Positions 1 to 8,369 of a stretch of 64,000 bases of DNA are shown here, in pieces. The DNA is taken from assembly GCF_042646425.1 (NCBI RefSeq), contig NZ_JBHRTR010000036.1:1-64000 (forward strand), written 5' to 3'. Under the pieces are notes generated by a model, which saw only the letters and a program-made list of their open reading frames with translations, had not been told where the DNA came from and did no database searches. Each line of letters opens with the position of its first letter. Position 1 is the stretch's first letter. Position numbers and translations under genes: made by a program. This DNA is from Marinibaculum pumilum. GTDB lineage: Bacteria > Pseudomonadota > Alphaproteobacteria > Ferrovibrionales > Ferrovibrionaceae.

Positions 1-196
1 CGGCGCGCGGTATCGCCGCCCTGGGCGCCGCCGCCGGCTCAGCCGCAGGCGCGCGCGCCGGTGCCGGGCGCGCCGCCTCCGGTTCCTGGAACCACGAGTA
101 GTGGCAGCGGGAACAGCGTACCTGACGCCCGTCCGGCCGGAGGGCCGTGGCAGGGACGCTGAATTGCGTCTGGCAGTTTGGGCAGGCGACGATCAT
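1..196 (-). CDS. MJ0042-type zinc-ribbon protein (3' end outside window)
   Basis: The reading frame begins MIVACPNCQTQFSVPATALR and keeps two CxxC knuckles (CPNC near residues 5-8, CSRC near 25-28) followed by HYSWF, the pattern of the MJ0042 finger-like domain at the N-terminus of many alphaproteobacterial proteins. The family is usually followed by a proline/alanine-rich linker and sometimes a membrane segment; here the linker (EPEAARPAPARAPAAEP) begins and the window ends. It is divergent from ftsE, a common arrangement in alphaproteobacteria. The zinc-binding role is inferred from the cysteines; cellular function is unknown. Confidence 0.8.
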   Translation of the reverse strand, partial: MIVACPNCQTQFSVPATALRPDGRQVRCSRCHYSWFQEPEAARPAPARAPAAEPAAAPRAAIPRA

Positions 197-516
197 GACC
201 TAGGAAAAGGCTTATACTCTGAAAGACGGGGTGATTCACTTCCTGCGGCACCCAAGCACTTGATTATGCGTCATTCGGGCGCGCGGCGCTTCTGGTAAAA
301 TCATGCCGGCCGGCATCGCGCGGTGCGCAGCGGCACGAACCCGCGAATCGTGGCAGGGATGGACCGGGCCGGGCCGGAGGCATATGTGTCAGTGGTAACG
401 GAAACCCCCTCGATGCCTGGATTCCCGCCTGCCGGGGCCGGGCTCCGCCCCGTCTGCAACCGACTGGCGGCAATCATGGCGCTTGCCCCCACCATCAACA
501 GGACCCTGAGCAGGTA
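197..516. other. Intergenic region between zinc-ribbon gene and ftsE
   Basis: This 320-bp divergent region has no open frame with family resemblance. A TATAAG-like hexamer on the minus strand lies just upstream of the zinc-ribbon start and may be its -10, but no convincing -35 accompanies it. I see no RNA gene or riboswitch. Confidence 0.5.
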
Positions 517-1206
517 GTGGCCGGAAAAGCACAGGTGATTCGGTTCGAGAATGTCGGCATGCGCTACGGCCCCGGGCCGGAAGTGCTGCACGACCTGTCC
601 TTTACCCTGAAGCCCGGCTCCTTCCACTTCCTGACCGGGCCCAGCGGCGCCGGCAAGTCGTCGCTGCTGAAGCTGCTGTTCCTGGCGCACCGGCCGTCGC
701 GCGGGATCATCACCATGTTCGGCAACGACATTGCCGGGCTGGCACGCGACGACCTGCCGGCGCTGCGCCGGCGAATCGGGGTGGTGTTCCAAGAGTTCCG
801 GCTGATCAACCACCTGACCGCGATCGAGAATGTCGCCCTGCCCCTGCGCATCGCCGGCGTACCGGAGCGGCAGGTCCGGTCCCATGTCGAGGAGCTGCTG
901 ACCTGGGTCGGTCTGGGGGAGCGGCTGCATGCCCGCCCCTCGGTGCTGTCCGGCGGCGAGAAGCAGCGGGTGGCGATCGCCCGCGCAGTGATCGGCAAGC
1001 CGGACCTGCTGCTCGCCGACGAACCGACGGGCAATGTCGACCCGGTGATGGCGCGCCGGCTGATGTACCTGTTCGTGGAGTTGAACAAGATCGGCACCAC
1101 CCTGCTGATCGCCAGCCACGACACCAGCCTGATCCGCCAGTTCGACCAGCCCTGCATGGAGCTGAAGGACGGCACCCTGGTGATGCACCGGGACGGCCTG
1201 CCGTGA
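517..1206 (+). CDS. ftsE: Cell-division ABC transporter ATP-binding protein FtsE
   Basis: FtsE is the cytoplasmic ATPase of the FtsEX complex, which couples the divisome to periplasmic peptidoglycan hydrolases. The 229-residue protein has a Walker A motif GPSGAGKS (41-48), Q-loop Q92, signature LSGGEKQR (144-151), Walker B LLLADEP (164-170) and the ASHD switch near the C-terminus. The VIRFENVGMRYGPGPEVL start is typical of FtsE. The GTG at 517 gives a six-residue extension; an in-frame GTG at 535 would give the more usual family N-terminus, so the start is uncertain by 18 bp. Its stop overlaps the ftsX start by 4 bp (GTGA), indicating translational coupling. Confidence 0.93.
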   Translation: MAGKAQVIRFENVGMRYGPGPEVLHDLSFTLKPGSFHFLTGPSGAGKSSLLKLLFLAHRPSRGIITMFGNDIAGLARDDLPALRRRIGVVFQEFRLINHLTAIENVALPLRIAGVPERQVRSHVEELLTWVGLGERLHARPSVLSGGEKQRVAIARAVIGKPDLLLADEPTGNVDPVMARRLMYLFVELNKIGTTLLIASHDTSLIRQFDQPCMELKDGTLVMHRDGLP

Positions 1207-2155
1207 TCCGCCGACGCCGACGCCAGGCGCCGCTGCTGGAGCTGGACCGGGACAGTTCGGGCCGTTCCCTGCCCGGCGTGGTGGCCGTCATGGTGGCCCT
1301 GGCGGTGCTGGCCATGGCGGGCGCCCTGCTGCTCGATTCCGCCGGCGGCAGCTGGGACGCGATCGGCGCCGATCGCCTGCTGGTGCAGGTCGACGCCCTG
1401 CCGNNNNNNNNNNNNNNNNNNNNNNNNNNNNNNNNNNNNNNNNNNNNNNNNNNNNNNNNNNNNNNNNNNNNNNNNNGGCGCCGCGGGTGGAGGCGGCGCT
1501 GGCGCAGCTGCGGCGCACCCCCGGCGTCGCCGCGGCCGACGCGCTGCAATCGACGGAGATCGCCGCCCTGCTGCGGCCCTGGCTGGGCGATGCCGCCCTG
1601 CTGCAGGACCTGCCGCTGCCCGGCGTGATCGAGGTCCGCCTGGACGGCAATGCCGCGGTCGACCGGCGGGCGCTGGCGGTCGGCCTGCAGGACGCGACCG
1701 CCGGGGTCCGGGTCGACGATCCGCGCGCCTGGCTGTCGCAGCTCTCCGCGGTATCCGAATCGCTGCGGGCGCTCGGCTTCGGCGTGGTCGCGGCGATCGC
1801 GCTGGCCACCGTGGCGATGATCGTCTTCGCCACCAATGCGGGCCTGGGCAACCACCAGGAGACGATCGCGGTCCTGCACACGATCGGCGCCCGCGACCAG
1901 TACATCGCGGCGCAGTTCCAGTGGCATGTCCTGGGCCTGGCCCTGCGAGGCGCGGTGATCGGCCTGGCCCTGGCCGCCCTCGTCGCCTTCGCCGTGGCGG
2001 AGACCGCCGCCGACCTGCAGGCGGCGCTGCTGCCGCCGATGCGCCTGTCGCCGCTCGACTGGGCGGGCATCCTGGCGATCCCCCTCTGCTCCGTCGTCCT
2101 GGCGGCCGTGACCGCAAGGTTCACGGTGCTGCGGGCGCTGCGCCGCGAGGTCTGA
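1203..2155 (+). CDS. ftsX: Cell-division protein FtsX (interrupted by assembly gap)
   Basis: FtsX is the four-helix membrane partner of FtsE. The N-terminal piece has a basic start (MIRRRRRQ) and a first helix (PGVVAVMVALAVLAMAGALLL); the piece after the gap has the periplasmic region and three more helices, including GFGVVAAIALATVAMIVFATN and LAGILAIPLCSVVLAAV-like segments. The start is a GTG overlapping the ftsE stop. A 73-N run interrupts the periplasmic domain and the two halves are in different frames (position mod 3 is 0 before and 2 after), so the true gap length must leave remainder 2 on division by 3. I read this as an assembly gap of estimated size, not a mutation. Confidence 0.88.
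1404..1476. other. Assembly gap (73 N) inside ftsX
   Basis: A run of 73 undetermined bases lies in the periplasmic-domain part of ftsX. Frame bookkeeping shows 73 cannot be the true length if ftsX is intact; lengths such as 71 or 74 would restore the frame. The flanking sequence is very GC-rich, consistent with a sequencing drop-out. Confidence 0.97.
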
Positions 2156-2156
2156 G

Positions 2157-2705
2157 ATGCTGGTGCTGCTGGACCGCGACGGCGTCCTCAACGTCAATCG
2201 CGAGGATTACGTGAAGGCGCCATCGGAGCTGGTGATGCTGCCGGGCAGCGCCGCCGCCGTGGCCCGCCTGAACGCCAACGGCCACCGGGTGGCAGTCTGC
2301 ACCAACCAGAGCGTCGTCGGCCGCGGTATTATCGGCGAGGAGCGGCTGGCGGAAATCCACGGCCGGCTGCAGCAGGAACTGGCGCGCGCCGGCGCCCGGC
2401 TGGACGCCCTGTTCCACGCCCCGGACCCGCCCTGGGCGGCCAGCGACCGGCGCAAGCCCGGCCCGGGCATGCTGCGGGAGGCAATGGCGCGGCTGCGCAG
2501 GGGCGCGGAGCCGGTGCTGTTCATCGGCGATTCGCTGTCCGACCTGCAGGCCGCGCATGCCGCCGGCTGCGCCCGGGTCCTGGTCCGCACCGGGCATGGC
2601 GCGACGGTACAGGGCCGCGGCATCCCGCCCGAGCTCCTGCCCGTGCGGGTGCTCGAGAGCCTCGCCGATGCTGTGGAGCGGCTGCTGGCGGAGGCGCCGG
2701 CTTGA
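2157..2705 (+). CDS. HAD-IIIA family phosphatase, GmhB-like
   Basis: This 182-residue protein has the HAD phosphatase motifs in order: DRDGVLN with nucleophile Asp6 and acid/base Asp8, TNQ (49-51), the RRKPGPGM lysine motif and GDSLSDLQAA. The family includes D-glycero-D-manno-heptose-1,7-bisphosphate 7-phosphatase and histidinol-phosphatase. The loop before RKP that normally carries the zinc-binding Cys/His set reads LFHAPDPPWAASDRRKP and has no cysteine, so it is a zinc-less variant and its substrate is uncertain. It starts one base after the ftsX stop and overlaps the next gene, so it sits in the ftsE-to-plsC operon. An envelope-sugar role is inference from context. Confidence 0.82.
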   Translation: MLVLLDRDGVLNVNREDYVKAPSELVMLPGSAAAVARLNANGHRVAVCTNQSVVGRGIIGEERLAEIHGRLQQELARAGARLDALFHAPDPPWAASDRRKPGPGMLREAMARLRRGAEPVLFIGDSLSDLQAAHAAGCARVLVRTGHGATVQGRGIPPELLPVRVLESLADAVERLLAEAPA

Positions 2706-3481
2706 CCCGTCGCCCGGTGTTCCGGCGCCCCTCCGGGCCGAGCGGACGCCTCTGGCTGCTGCCGGTGATCGTCGTGCTGGTGCTTGCCGCCCTCTGGGCC
2801 GGAGCCTTCCTGCAGTTCCTGTCCGGCCTGCCGTCGGGGGAGAGCATCGACCGTCGGAAGACCGATGCCGTGGTCGTGCTGACCGGCGGGCCGGTCCGGC
2901 TGGCCGAGGGGCTGAACCTGCTGCAGCAGGGCCTGGCCGGACACATGCTGGTCTCCGGCGTCAATCCGACCGTCGACAAGGCCGCGCTGGGCGAGGTGGC
3001 CGGCCGGGCGGAGCTGCTGGACTGCTGCGTCGACCTGGGCTTTGCCGCCCGCAATACGGAAGAGAACGCCCTGGAGGTGGCCGAATGGGCGCGCAGTCGC
3101 GGCTATGACAGCCTGCGGGTGGTGACCGCGGCCTATCACATGCCGCGCAGCCTGCTGGAACTGCGGCGGGCGGACCCGGAGATCGACTATATCGCCCATC
3201 CGGTCTTCCCGGAGCAGATCCGCCTGCGGGACTGGTGGCGCTGGCGCGGCACCGCGGAGCTCCTGGTGGGCGAGTTCCACAAGTATTTCGCCGCGCTGCT
3301 GCGCGCCCGCGCCGAACGGGCGCTGACCGGCAAGCCGCCCGGTGCCGGCAATGCCGGCGCATTGGAACCGGTGCCGGCGGAGGGCACGGTCCCGGCGCCG
3401 GAGATCTCCATCGGCGGATCGCCGTTGTCGGTCGAGCGGTCCCGCGGCGGCGATGCGGCCCGCGGCGGCAGCGATACCTAG
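2702..3481 (+). CDS. DUF218 (YdcF/SanA/ElyC-type) membrane-anchored protein
   Basis: This 259-residue protein has one N-terminal membrane helix (LWLLPVIVVLVLAALWAGAFL) followed by a DUF218 fold: DAVVVLTGGPVRLAEGLNLLQQG, then HMLVSGV, NTEENALEVAEWARSRGYDSLRVVTAAYHMPRSLLELRR. DUF218 proteins such as SanA and ElyC are linked to envelope integrity and cell-wall precursor metabolism. The last 60 residues are low-complexity. A TTG at 2702 overlaps the upstream stop; a GTG at 2717 is an alternative start. Its place between the HAD phosphatase and plsC fits an envelope role. Confidence 0.82.
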   Translation: MTRRPVFRRPSGPSGRLWLLPVIVVLVLAALWAGAFLQFLSGLPSGESIDRRKTDAVVVLTGGPVRLAEGLNLLQQGLAGHMLVSGVNPTVDKAALGEVAGRAELLDCCVDLGFAARNTEENALEVAEWARSRGYDSLRVVTAAYHMPRSLLELRRADPEIDYIAHPVFPEQIRLRDWWRWRGTAELLVGEFHKYFAALLRARAERALTGKPPGAGNAGALEPVPAEGTVPAPEISIGGSPLSVERSRGGDAARGGSDT

Positions 3482-3495
3482 GCGCGGAGACGGAC

Positions 3496-4248
3496 ATGAC
3501 CTGGCTGCGCGCCCTGCTCTTCAACCTCTGCTTCTACCTGTCCACGGCGGGCTTCTGCATCGCCTATCTGCCGCTGCTATGGTCCGACCGCCGCATCCTG
3601 GTGCGCGGTATGGACCGCTGGAACCGGCTGGTGAACTGGCTCCTGCGCCGTATCGTCGGCCTGCGCCACGAGGTGCGCGGCCTGGAGCACCTGCCGGCCG
3701 GCCCCTGCATCGTGGCGGCGAAGCACCAGTCGGCCTGGGACACGATGATGTTCCACAGCCTGCTGGACGATCCGGCGCTGGTGATGAAGAAGGAACTGCT
3801 GCGGATCCCGCTCTATGGCACCTATGCGCGCCGGGTCGGCATGATCCCCGTCGACCGCAGTGCAGGCGCCACCGCGCTGCGCGACATGCTGCGGGTCGCG
3901 CGGGCCTGCGCCGATGCGGGGCGGCCGATCGTGATTTTTCCGGAGGGCACCCGGGTCGCGCCGGGGGAGCGCCGGCGGCTGCAGGCGGGGATCGCCGCCC
4001 TCTACGACCGGCTCGACCTGCCGGTGGTGCCGGTGGCCTTGAACTCCGGCCTGTTCTGGGGCCGCAAGGCTTTCATGAAACGGCCCGGGACGATCCTGAT
4101 GGAGTTCCTGCCGCCGATCCCGGCAGGGCTGAAACGGCCCGAATTCATCGCCCTGCTGGAGGCGGCGATCCAGGACGGCAGCGACCGGCTGGCCATGGAG
4201 GCCCGGGTCGGCATCGAAGCCGAAAATCCAGCAAAAACAGAGCTTTGA
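3496..4248 (+). CDS. plsC: 1-acyl-sn-glycerol-3-phosphate acyltransferase
   Basis: PlsC transfers an acyl chain to lysophosphatidic acid to make phosphatidic acid at the inner membrane. The 250-residue protein has a hydrophobic N-terminus (LLFNLCFYLSTAGFCIAYLPLL), the catalytic HX4D motif HQSAWD (His77, Asp82), the substrate-binding region ARRVGMIPVDR and the PEGTR motif (149-153). The ATG at 3496 is chosen because homology begins there; the frame is open further upstream, but that part lies over the preceding gene. It is the last gene of the ftsE-led run. Confidence 0.9.
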   Translation: MTWLRALLFNLCFYLSTAGFCIAYLPLLWSDRRILVRGMDRWNRLVNWLLRRIVGLRHEVRGLEHLPAGPCIVAAKHQSAWDTMMFHSLLDDPALVMKKELLRIPLYGTYARRVGMIPVDRSAGATALRDMLRVARACADAGRPIVIFPEGTRVAPGERRRLQAGIAALYDRLDLPVVPVALNSGLFWGRKAFMKRPGTILMEFLPPIPAGLKRPEFIALLEAAIQDGSDRLAMEARVGIEAENPAKTEL

Positions 4249-4305
4249 CTAACCCTGCCTGACATGTTGCGGCGAAATGGACGTCGCACATAACGGGAAC
4301 ATTCA

Positions 4306-4335
4306 TTGACGGCAGCGGGCCGCTGCCGATACAAT
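4306..4335 (+). promoter_or_regulatory. Predicted sigma70-type promoter of nrdJ with palindromic spacer
   Basis: TTGACG (4306-4311) and TACAAT (4330-4335) are separated by 18 bp. The spacer and its edge hold a perfect 8-bp inverted repeat, GGCAGCGG and CCGCTGCC around one central base (4311-4327), which could be an operator lying between the hexamers. The predicted transcript would have a 5' leader of roughly 90 nt before the ATG at 4433. Promoter use is inferred from hexamer match alone. Confidence 0.5.
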
Positions 4336-4432
4336 CGCCCTTCGGTGAGGATGCCGGTTGCGGGATCGGCAAGGCGTTCGCACCGCCCTCCCGACACTAT
4401 GCAGACAAACCGTCCAGGACGAGCGACCGGCC

Positions 4433-6775
4433 ATGCCCGAGCAGCAGATCGCCCCGATCTCCCGTCAGATCTGGGACATGAAGTACCGCCTGAAGGATGC
4501 CGACGGCACGCCGGTCGACCGCACCCTGGACGACAGCTGGGACCGCATCGCCCGTGCCCTGGCTGCGCCGGAGGCCGATCCCGAAGCCTGGATCCCGCGC
4601 TTCCGCGAGGCGCTGGAGGATTTCCGCTTCCTGCCGGCGGGACGGATCGTCGCCGGCGCCGGCACCGACCGGCGGGTGACCCTGTTCAACTGCTTCGTCA
4701 TGGGGACGATCCCCGACGACATGGCGGGGATCTTCGACAACCTGAAGGAAGCCGCCCTGACCATGCAGCAGGGCGGCGGCATCGGCTACGACTTCTCCAC
4801 CCTGCGGCCGCGTGGCGCACCGGTCCGCGGCGTCGGCGCCGACGCCTCCGGGCCGCTGACCTTCATGGATGTCTGGGACGCGATGTGCCGCACCATCATG
4901 TCGGCCGGCCATCGCCGCGGCGCCATGATGGCGGTGATGCGCTGCGACCATCCCGACATCGAGGCCTTCATCGCCGCGAAGGAGGATGCCGGCCGCCTGC
5001 GCATGTTCAACCTGTCGGTCCTGGTCACCGACGCCTTCATGGAAGCGGTGAAGGCGGATGCCGGCTGGGACCTGATGTTCGACGGCACCGTGTTCCGGAC
5101 CGTGCAGGCGCGCGACCTGTGGAACCGGATCATGCGGGCGACCTATGCCTATGCCGAACCCGGCGTGATCTTCGTCGACCGCATCAACCGGCTGAACAAC
5201 CTGCACTATTGCGAGACCATCGCCGCCACCAATCCCTGCGGCGAGCAGCCGCTGCCGCCCTATGGCGCCTGCCTGCTGGGCTCGATCAACCTGGCGCGGC
5301 TGGTGCGTGAGCCGTTCACCGACGCCGCGGCGCTCGACCTGCAGGCGCTGGACGCGCTGGTCCGCACCGCGGTGCGGATGATGGACAACACCATCGACGT
5401 GTCCGGCTTCCCGCTGCCGCGGCAGCAGGAGGAGGCGCGCAACAAGCGGCGCATCGGCCTTGGCGTCACCGGCCTGGCCGATGCGCTGATCATGACCGGC
5501 GCCCGCTACGGCAGCGACCGGGCGGTGCAGCTGACGGAAGCCTGGATGGCGGCGCTGCAGCGGGCGGCCTATCTCGCCTCCACCGAACTGGCGGCGGAGA
5601 AGGGCGCCTTCCCGCTGTTCGACCGCGAGGCCTATCTGGCGGGCGGCCATGTCGCCACCCTGGATGCGGACGTGCGCGACGCGATCGCGCGATCGGGCAT
5701 CCGCAACGCGCTGCTGACCTCGATCGCGCCGACCGGCACGATCTCGATCCTGGCGGACAATGTCTCCTCCGGCCTGGAGCCGGTGTTCAGCTTCTCCTAC
5801 CGCCGTTCCGTGCTGCTGCCCGACGGCAGCCGGCAGGAAGAGGAGGTGACCGACTATGCCTATCGCCTGTACCGCCGGCTGCGCGGCGAGAATGCGCCCC
5901 TGACCGACGCCTTCGTCGATGCCCAGACCCTGGCCCCGGAGGCGCATGTGCGGATGCAGGCCGCGGTGCAGAAATATGTCGACAGCTCGATCTCCAAGAC
6001 CATCAACCTGCCGGAGGACATCTCCTTCGAGGCGTTCAAGGACGTCTATGTCCAGGCCTACGAGCAGGGCTGCAAGGGCTGCACCACCTACCGACCGAAC
6101 CCGGTCACCGGCTCGGTGCTGAGCCTCGCGCCGGACAAGGACAAGGCGAAGGCGCAGGAAGCCGCCGCCCAGGCGGAACTGCCCCTGGCGGCGCCGGCGC
6201 CGAAGCCGAAGGATGCCTTCGAGGCCGGCGGCGTGGTCTACATGACCCGGCCGCTGGACCGGCCGGAGGCGCTGCCGGGCCAGACCTACAAGGTGGTCTG
6301 GCCGGAAAGCGAGCATGCGATCTACATCACCCTGAACGACATCGTCGCCGACGGGCGCCGGCGGCCGTTCGAGGTCTTCATCAATTCCAAGAACACCGAG
6401 CATTACGCCTGGACGGTGGCGCTGACCCGGATGATCTCCGCGGTGTTCCGGCGCGGCGGCGACGTGGCCTTCGTTGTGGAGGAGCTGAAGGCCGTCTTCG
6501 ACCCGCGCGGCGGCCACTGGATGCGCGGCCGCTACGTGCCGTCGCTGCTGGCGGCGATCGGCGAGGTGATCGAGCGGCACATGATCGACATCGGTTTCCT
6601 CAGCGCCCCCGAGGAACGCAGGACCGAGCAGCTCGCCTACCTGAAGGCGGTCGGGCAGGAGGAGGCGCGGCCCGGCGCCGGCCTGGCGCAATGCCCGAAA
6701 TGCGGCCAGCCGAGCCTGGTCCGGCAGGAAGGCTGCGATATCTGCACCTCCTGCGGCTATTCCCGCTGCGGTTGA
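4433..6775 (+). CDS. nrdJ: Adenosylcobalamin-dependent (class II) ribonucleotide reductase
   Basis: This enzyme reduces ribonucleotides to deoxyribonucleotides with adenosylcobalamin as radical generator and needs no oxygen. The 780-residue protein shows LFNCFVMG with Cys87 of the redox pair, NPCGE (267-271) carrying the thiyl-radical cysteine and glutamate, YGACLLGSINLARL, SIAPTGTISILADN and the SKTINLPEDI segment. The C-terminal tail CPKCGQPSLVRQEGCDICTSCGYSRCG is cysteine-rich, as in the long B12-dependent family, where it re-reduces the active site. The start MPEQQIAPISRQIW fits the family and follows AGGACGAG. A cyclic-nucleotide-binding gene follows after 17 bp. Confidence 0.93.
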   Translation: MPEQQIAPISRQIWDMKYRLKDADGTPVDRTLDDSWDRIARALAAPEADPEAWIPRFREALEDFRFLPAGRIVAGAGTDRRVTLFNCFVMGTIPDDMAGIFDNLKEAALTMQQGGGIGYDFSTLRPRGAPVRGVGADASGPLTFMDVWDAMCRTIMSAGHRRGAMMAVMRCDHPDIEAFIAAKEDAGRLRMFNLSVLVTDAFMEAVKADAGWDLMFDGTVFRTVQARDLWNRIMRATYAYAEPGVIFVDRINRLNNLHYCETIAATNPCGEQPLPPYGACLLGSINLARLVREPFTDAAALDLQALDALVRTAVRMMDNTIDVSGFPLPRQQEEARNKRRIGLGVTGLADALIMTGARYGSDRAVQLTEAWMAALQRAAYLASTELAAEKGAFPLFDREAYLAGGHVATLDADVRDAIARSGIRNALLTSIAPTGTISILADNVSSGLEPVFSFSYRRSVLLPDGSRQEEEVTDYAYRLYRRLRGENAPLTDAFVDAQTLAPEAHVRMQAAVQKYVDSSISKTINLPEDISFEAFKDVYVQAYEQGCKGCTTYRPNPVTGSVLSLAPDKDKAKAQEAAAQAELPLAAPAPKPKDAFEAGGVVYMTRPLDRPEALPGQTYKVVWPESEHAIYITLNDIVADGRRRPFEVFINSKNTEHYAWTVALTRMISAVFRRGGDVAFVVEELKAVFDPRGGHWMRGRYVPSLLAAIGEVIERHMIDIGFLSAPEERRTEQLAYLKAVGQEEARPGAGLAQCPKCGQPSLVRQEGCDICTSCGYSRCG

Positions 6776-6792
6776 GCGCGGGAGAGGCGGCC

Positions 6793-7161
6793 ATGAGCGA
6801 GCCGGAGCATGCCAACCCGTTCCGCAAGCTGACCTTCGGCGGCAACCAGGAGATCTTCACCGAGGGCCAGCGCGGCGACGTGATGTATTTCGTCGAGGAG
6901 GGCCAGGTGCGGATCTGGACCGGCCGTCCGCCGAACGACCGCACCCTGGCGACCGTCGGCCCCGGCGGCTTCTTCGGCGAGATGGCGCTGGTCGACGGCA
7001 AGCCCCGCTCTGCCAACGCCACGTCTATGGGGTTCGTCGCGGTGCGGGCGATACCGGGCACCACCCTGCGCCGCAAGCTCGCCAATGCCGACCCGTTCCT
7101 GAAGGCCCTGGTGCGGATCCTGGTCGAGAACCTGCGCTCGACCAGCACCACGGGCCGGTAA
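6793..7161 (+). CDS. Stand-alone cyclic-nucleotide-binding domain protein
   Basis: This 122-residue protein is one cNMP-binding beta-barrel: NQEIFTEGQRGDVMYFVEEGQVRIW, then the phosphate-binding cassette GFFGEMALVDGKPRSANATS, and a C-terminal helix. No helix-turn-helix follows, so it is not a Crp/Fnr regulator; it could be a small sensor or an adaptor. It starts 17 bp after nrdJ with GGAGAGGCGGCC upstream and is probably cotranscribed. Cyclic-nucleotide binding is likely from the cassette, but which nucleotide and which partner cannot be told. Confidence 0.8.
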   Translation: MSEPEHANPFRKLTFGGNQEIFTEGQRGDVMYFVEEGQVRIWTGRPPNDRTLATVGPGGFFGEMALVDGKPRSANATSMGFVAVRAIPGTTLRRKLANADPFLKALVRILVENLRSTSTTGR

Positions 7162-7198
7162 CCGTCAGTCCGGCCGACCGCCCGGATCGGCACCCCGG

Positions 7199-7582
7199 TC
7201 AGTGCCCGGATGGCAGCGGGCAGCCGGCCCGCCCCAGGTCATGGCCCAGACGGGCAGCCGCGCCAGCATCGGCGGCCCGCAACGCCGCGTCGAGGCCAAG
7301 CGCCAGTTCGATGCAGGATGCCGGCGCCGCTTCGACATCATCGTCGAACCACAGGCTCAGGCCCAACGGCACGGCAATCGCCCAGAACGACAGGATCAGC
7401 GGCACTGCCCAGAACGGCCGCCCGCCATCCTCCCGCTCGTCATGCCAGCCGGCGTCGAAACTGCCGGGCACAGCGGTTTCCGGCAGGACGGAACCGGGCA
7501 CGGCTGCGCCCTGCACGGTCGGCGGCAACCCGTCCGTCGTCCGGCCCGGCACCCGTCCGGCCGGGCCCTCGTTTCCTGTCAT
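7199..7582 (-). CDS. Hypothetical single-pass membrane protein
   Basis: I do not recognise a family. The 127-residue protein has a polar, proline-rich N-terminus, one clear membrane helix (PFWAVPLILSFWAIAVPLGLSLWF) and an acidic segment (DDDVEAAP) followed by an alanine-rich amphipathic tail. The ATG at 7582 is chosen over longer options because AAGAAGG lies 8 bases upstream. It converges with the cyclic-nucleotide-binding gene. Confidence 0.55.
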   Translation of the reverse strand: MTGNEGPAGRVPGRTTDGLPPTVQGAAVPGSVLPETAVPGSFDAGWHDEREDGGRPFWAVPLILSFWAIAVPLGLSLWFDDDVEAAPASCIELALGLDAALRAADAGAAARLGHDLGRAGCPLPSGH

Positions 7583-7859
7583 GGGACGACCTTCTTTCCC
7601 CGCAGCCGTCCATCGGCGACCGGGAAGGATGCAATTCCAGATGGCAACCACCCCGGTCACTTGCCATCGCTGAGTGTACAACAGCCATGCCCGCCGTCAC
7701 AGGCAATCTTGCTGCCGCACCGCCGGCTGGCAGGGCCAGGACACCGGGGACAGCCAGGGCCAAGAATTGGGGCATCCAGGTCCAAGCTGCCACCGGCCGG
7801 CCGGCCGCGCGCCGGCATAGAATGCGCGGACAATGGGTCCAGTCGACAGGGAAAGCGGC

Positions 7860-8336
7860 ATGGCAGACGATCTGGAGGCGCGCGTCGCGCGGCTGGCGGC
7901 GATCGAGGAGATCACCCGGCTGAAGCATCTCTACTGGCACTACAACGACCAGGGCCTGGATGCGGCCCGGATCGGCCCGCTGTTCGTCGACGAAGGGGTC
8001 TGGAGCAATGCCGAGCTGGGCCATCACGAGGGCCGCGCCGCGATCGAGGACTTCTTCGGCGGCGCCTCGGCCACCATCACCTTCTGTGCTCATCTGGGCA
8101 TGAACGGCATCGTCGAGGTCGATGGCGACACCGCCCGCGGCCGCTGGCGGCTGCTGCTGCCCTGCACCTTCATGCAGGACGGCCGCAAGGTCAGCCGCTG
8201 GATCCTGGGCGATTATGACGACGCTTTCGTCCGCCGCGACGGCAGCTGGCTGTTCAGCCGCCTGGACGTGATCTTCAATTTCAACGTGGCCCAGGGCGAC
8301 AGCTGGGCCGGCATGGAGCAGGTGCGCGCGGGCTGA
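7860..8336 (+). CDS. SnoaL-like (NTF2 fold) protein
   Basis: The 158-residue sequence MADDLEARVARLAAIEEITRLKHLYWHYNDQG...PLFVDEGVWSNAELG fits the SnoaL_4 branch of the NTF2-like fold, which includes dehydratases, isomerases and non-catalytic binding proteins. The usual Asp/His dyad cannot be assigned confidently, so activity is open. AGGGAAAG precedes the ATG at 7860. A second NTF2-like gene follows after 33 bp and an AraC regulator after that, which suggests one regulated unit. Confidence 0.75.
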   Translation: MADDLEARVARLAAIEEITRLKHLYWHYNDQGLDAARIGPLFVDEGVWSNAELGHHEGRAAIEDFFGGASATITFCAHLGMNGIVEVDGDTARGRWRLLLPCTFMQDGRKVSRWILGDYDDAFVRRDGSWLFSRLDVIFNFNVAQGDSWAGMEQVRAG

Positions 8337-8369
8337 TCCCGCCGCCGGAACGGGAAGGGAGCAAGGGCA

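Noticed and set aside
301..1188. Long antisense open frame across ftsE, and similar long antisense frames elsewhere
   Set aside because: High GC content keeps antisense frames open; these have Arg/Pro/Gln-rich composition, no family resemblance and lie over clear genes.
4249..4432. Possible cobalamin riboswitch upstream of nrdJ
   Set aside because: The leader is short and has no B12-box-like core; a simple promoter explains it better.
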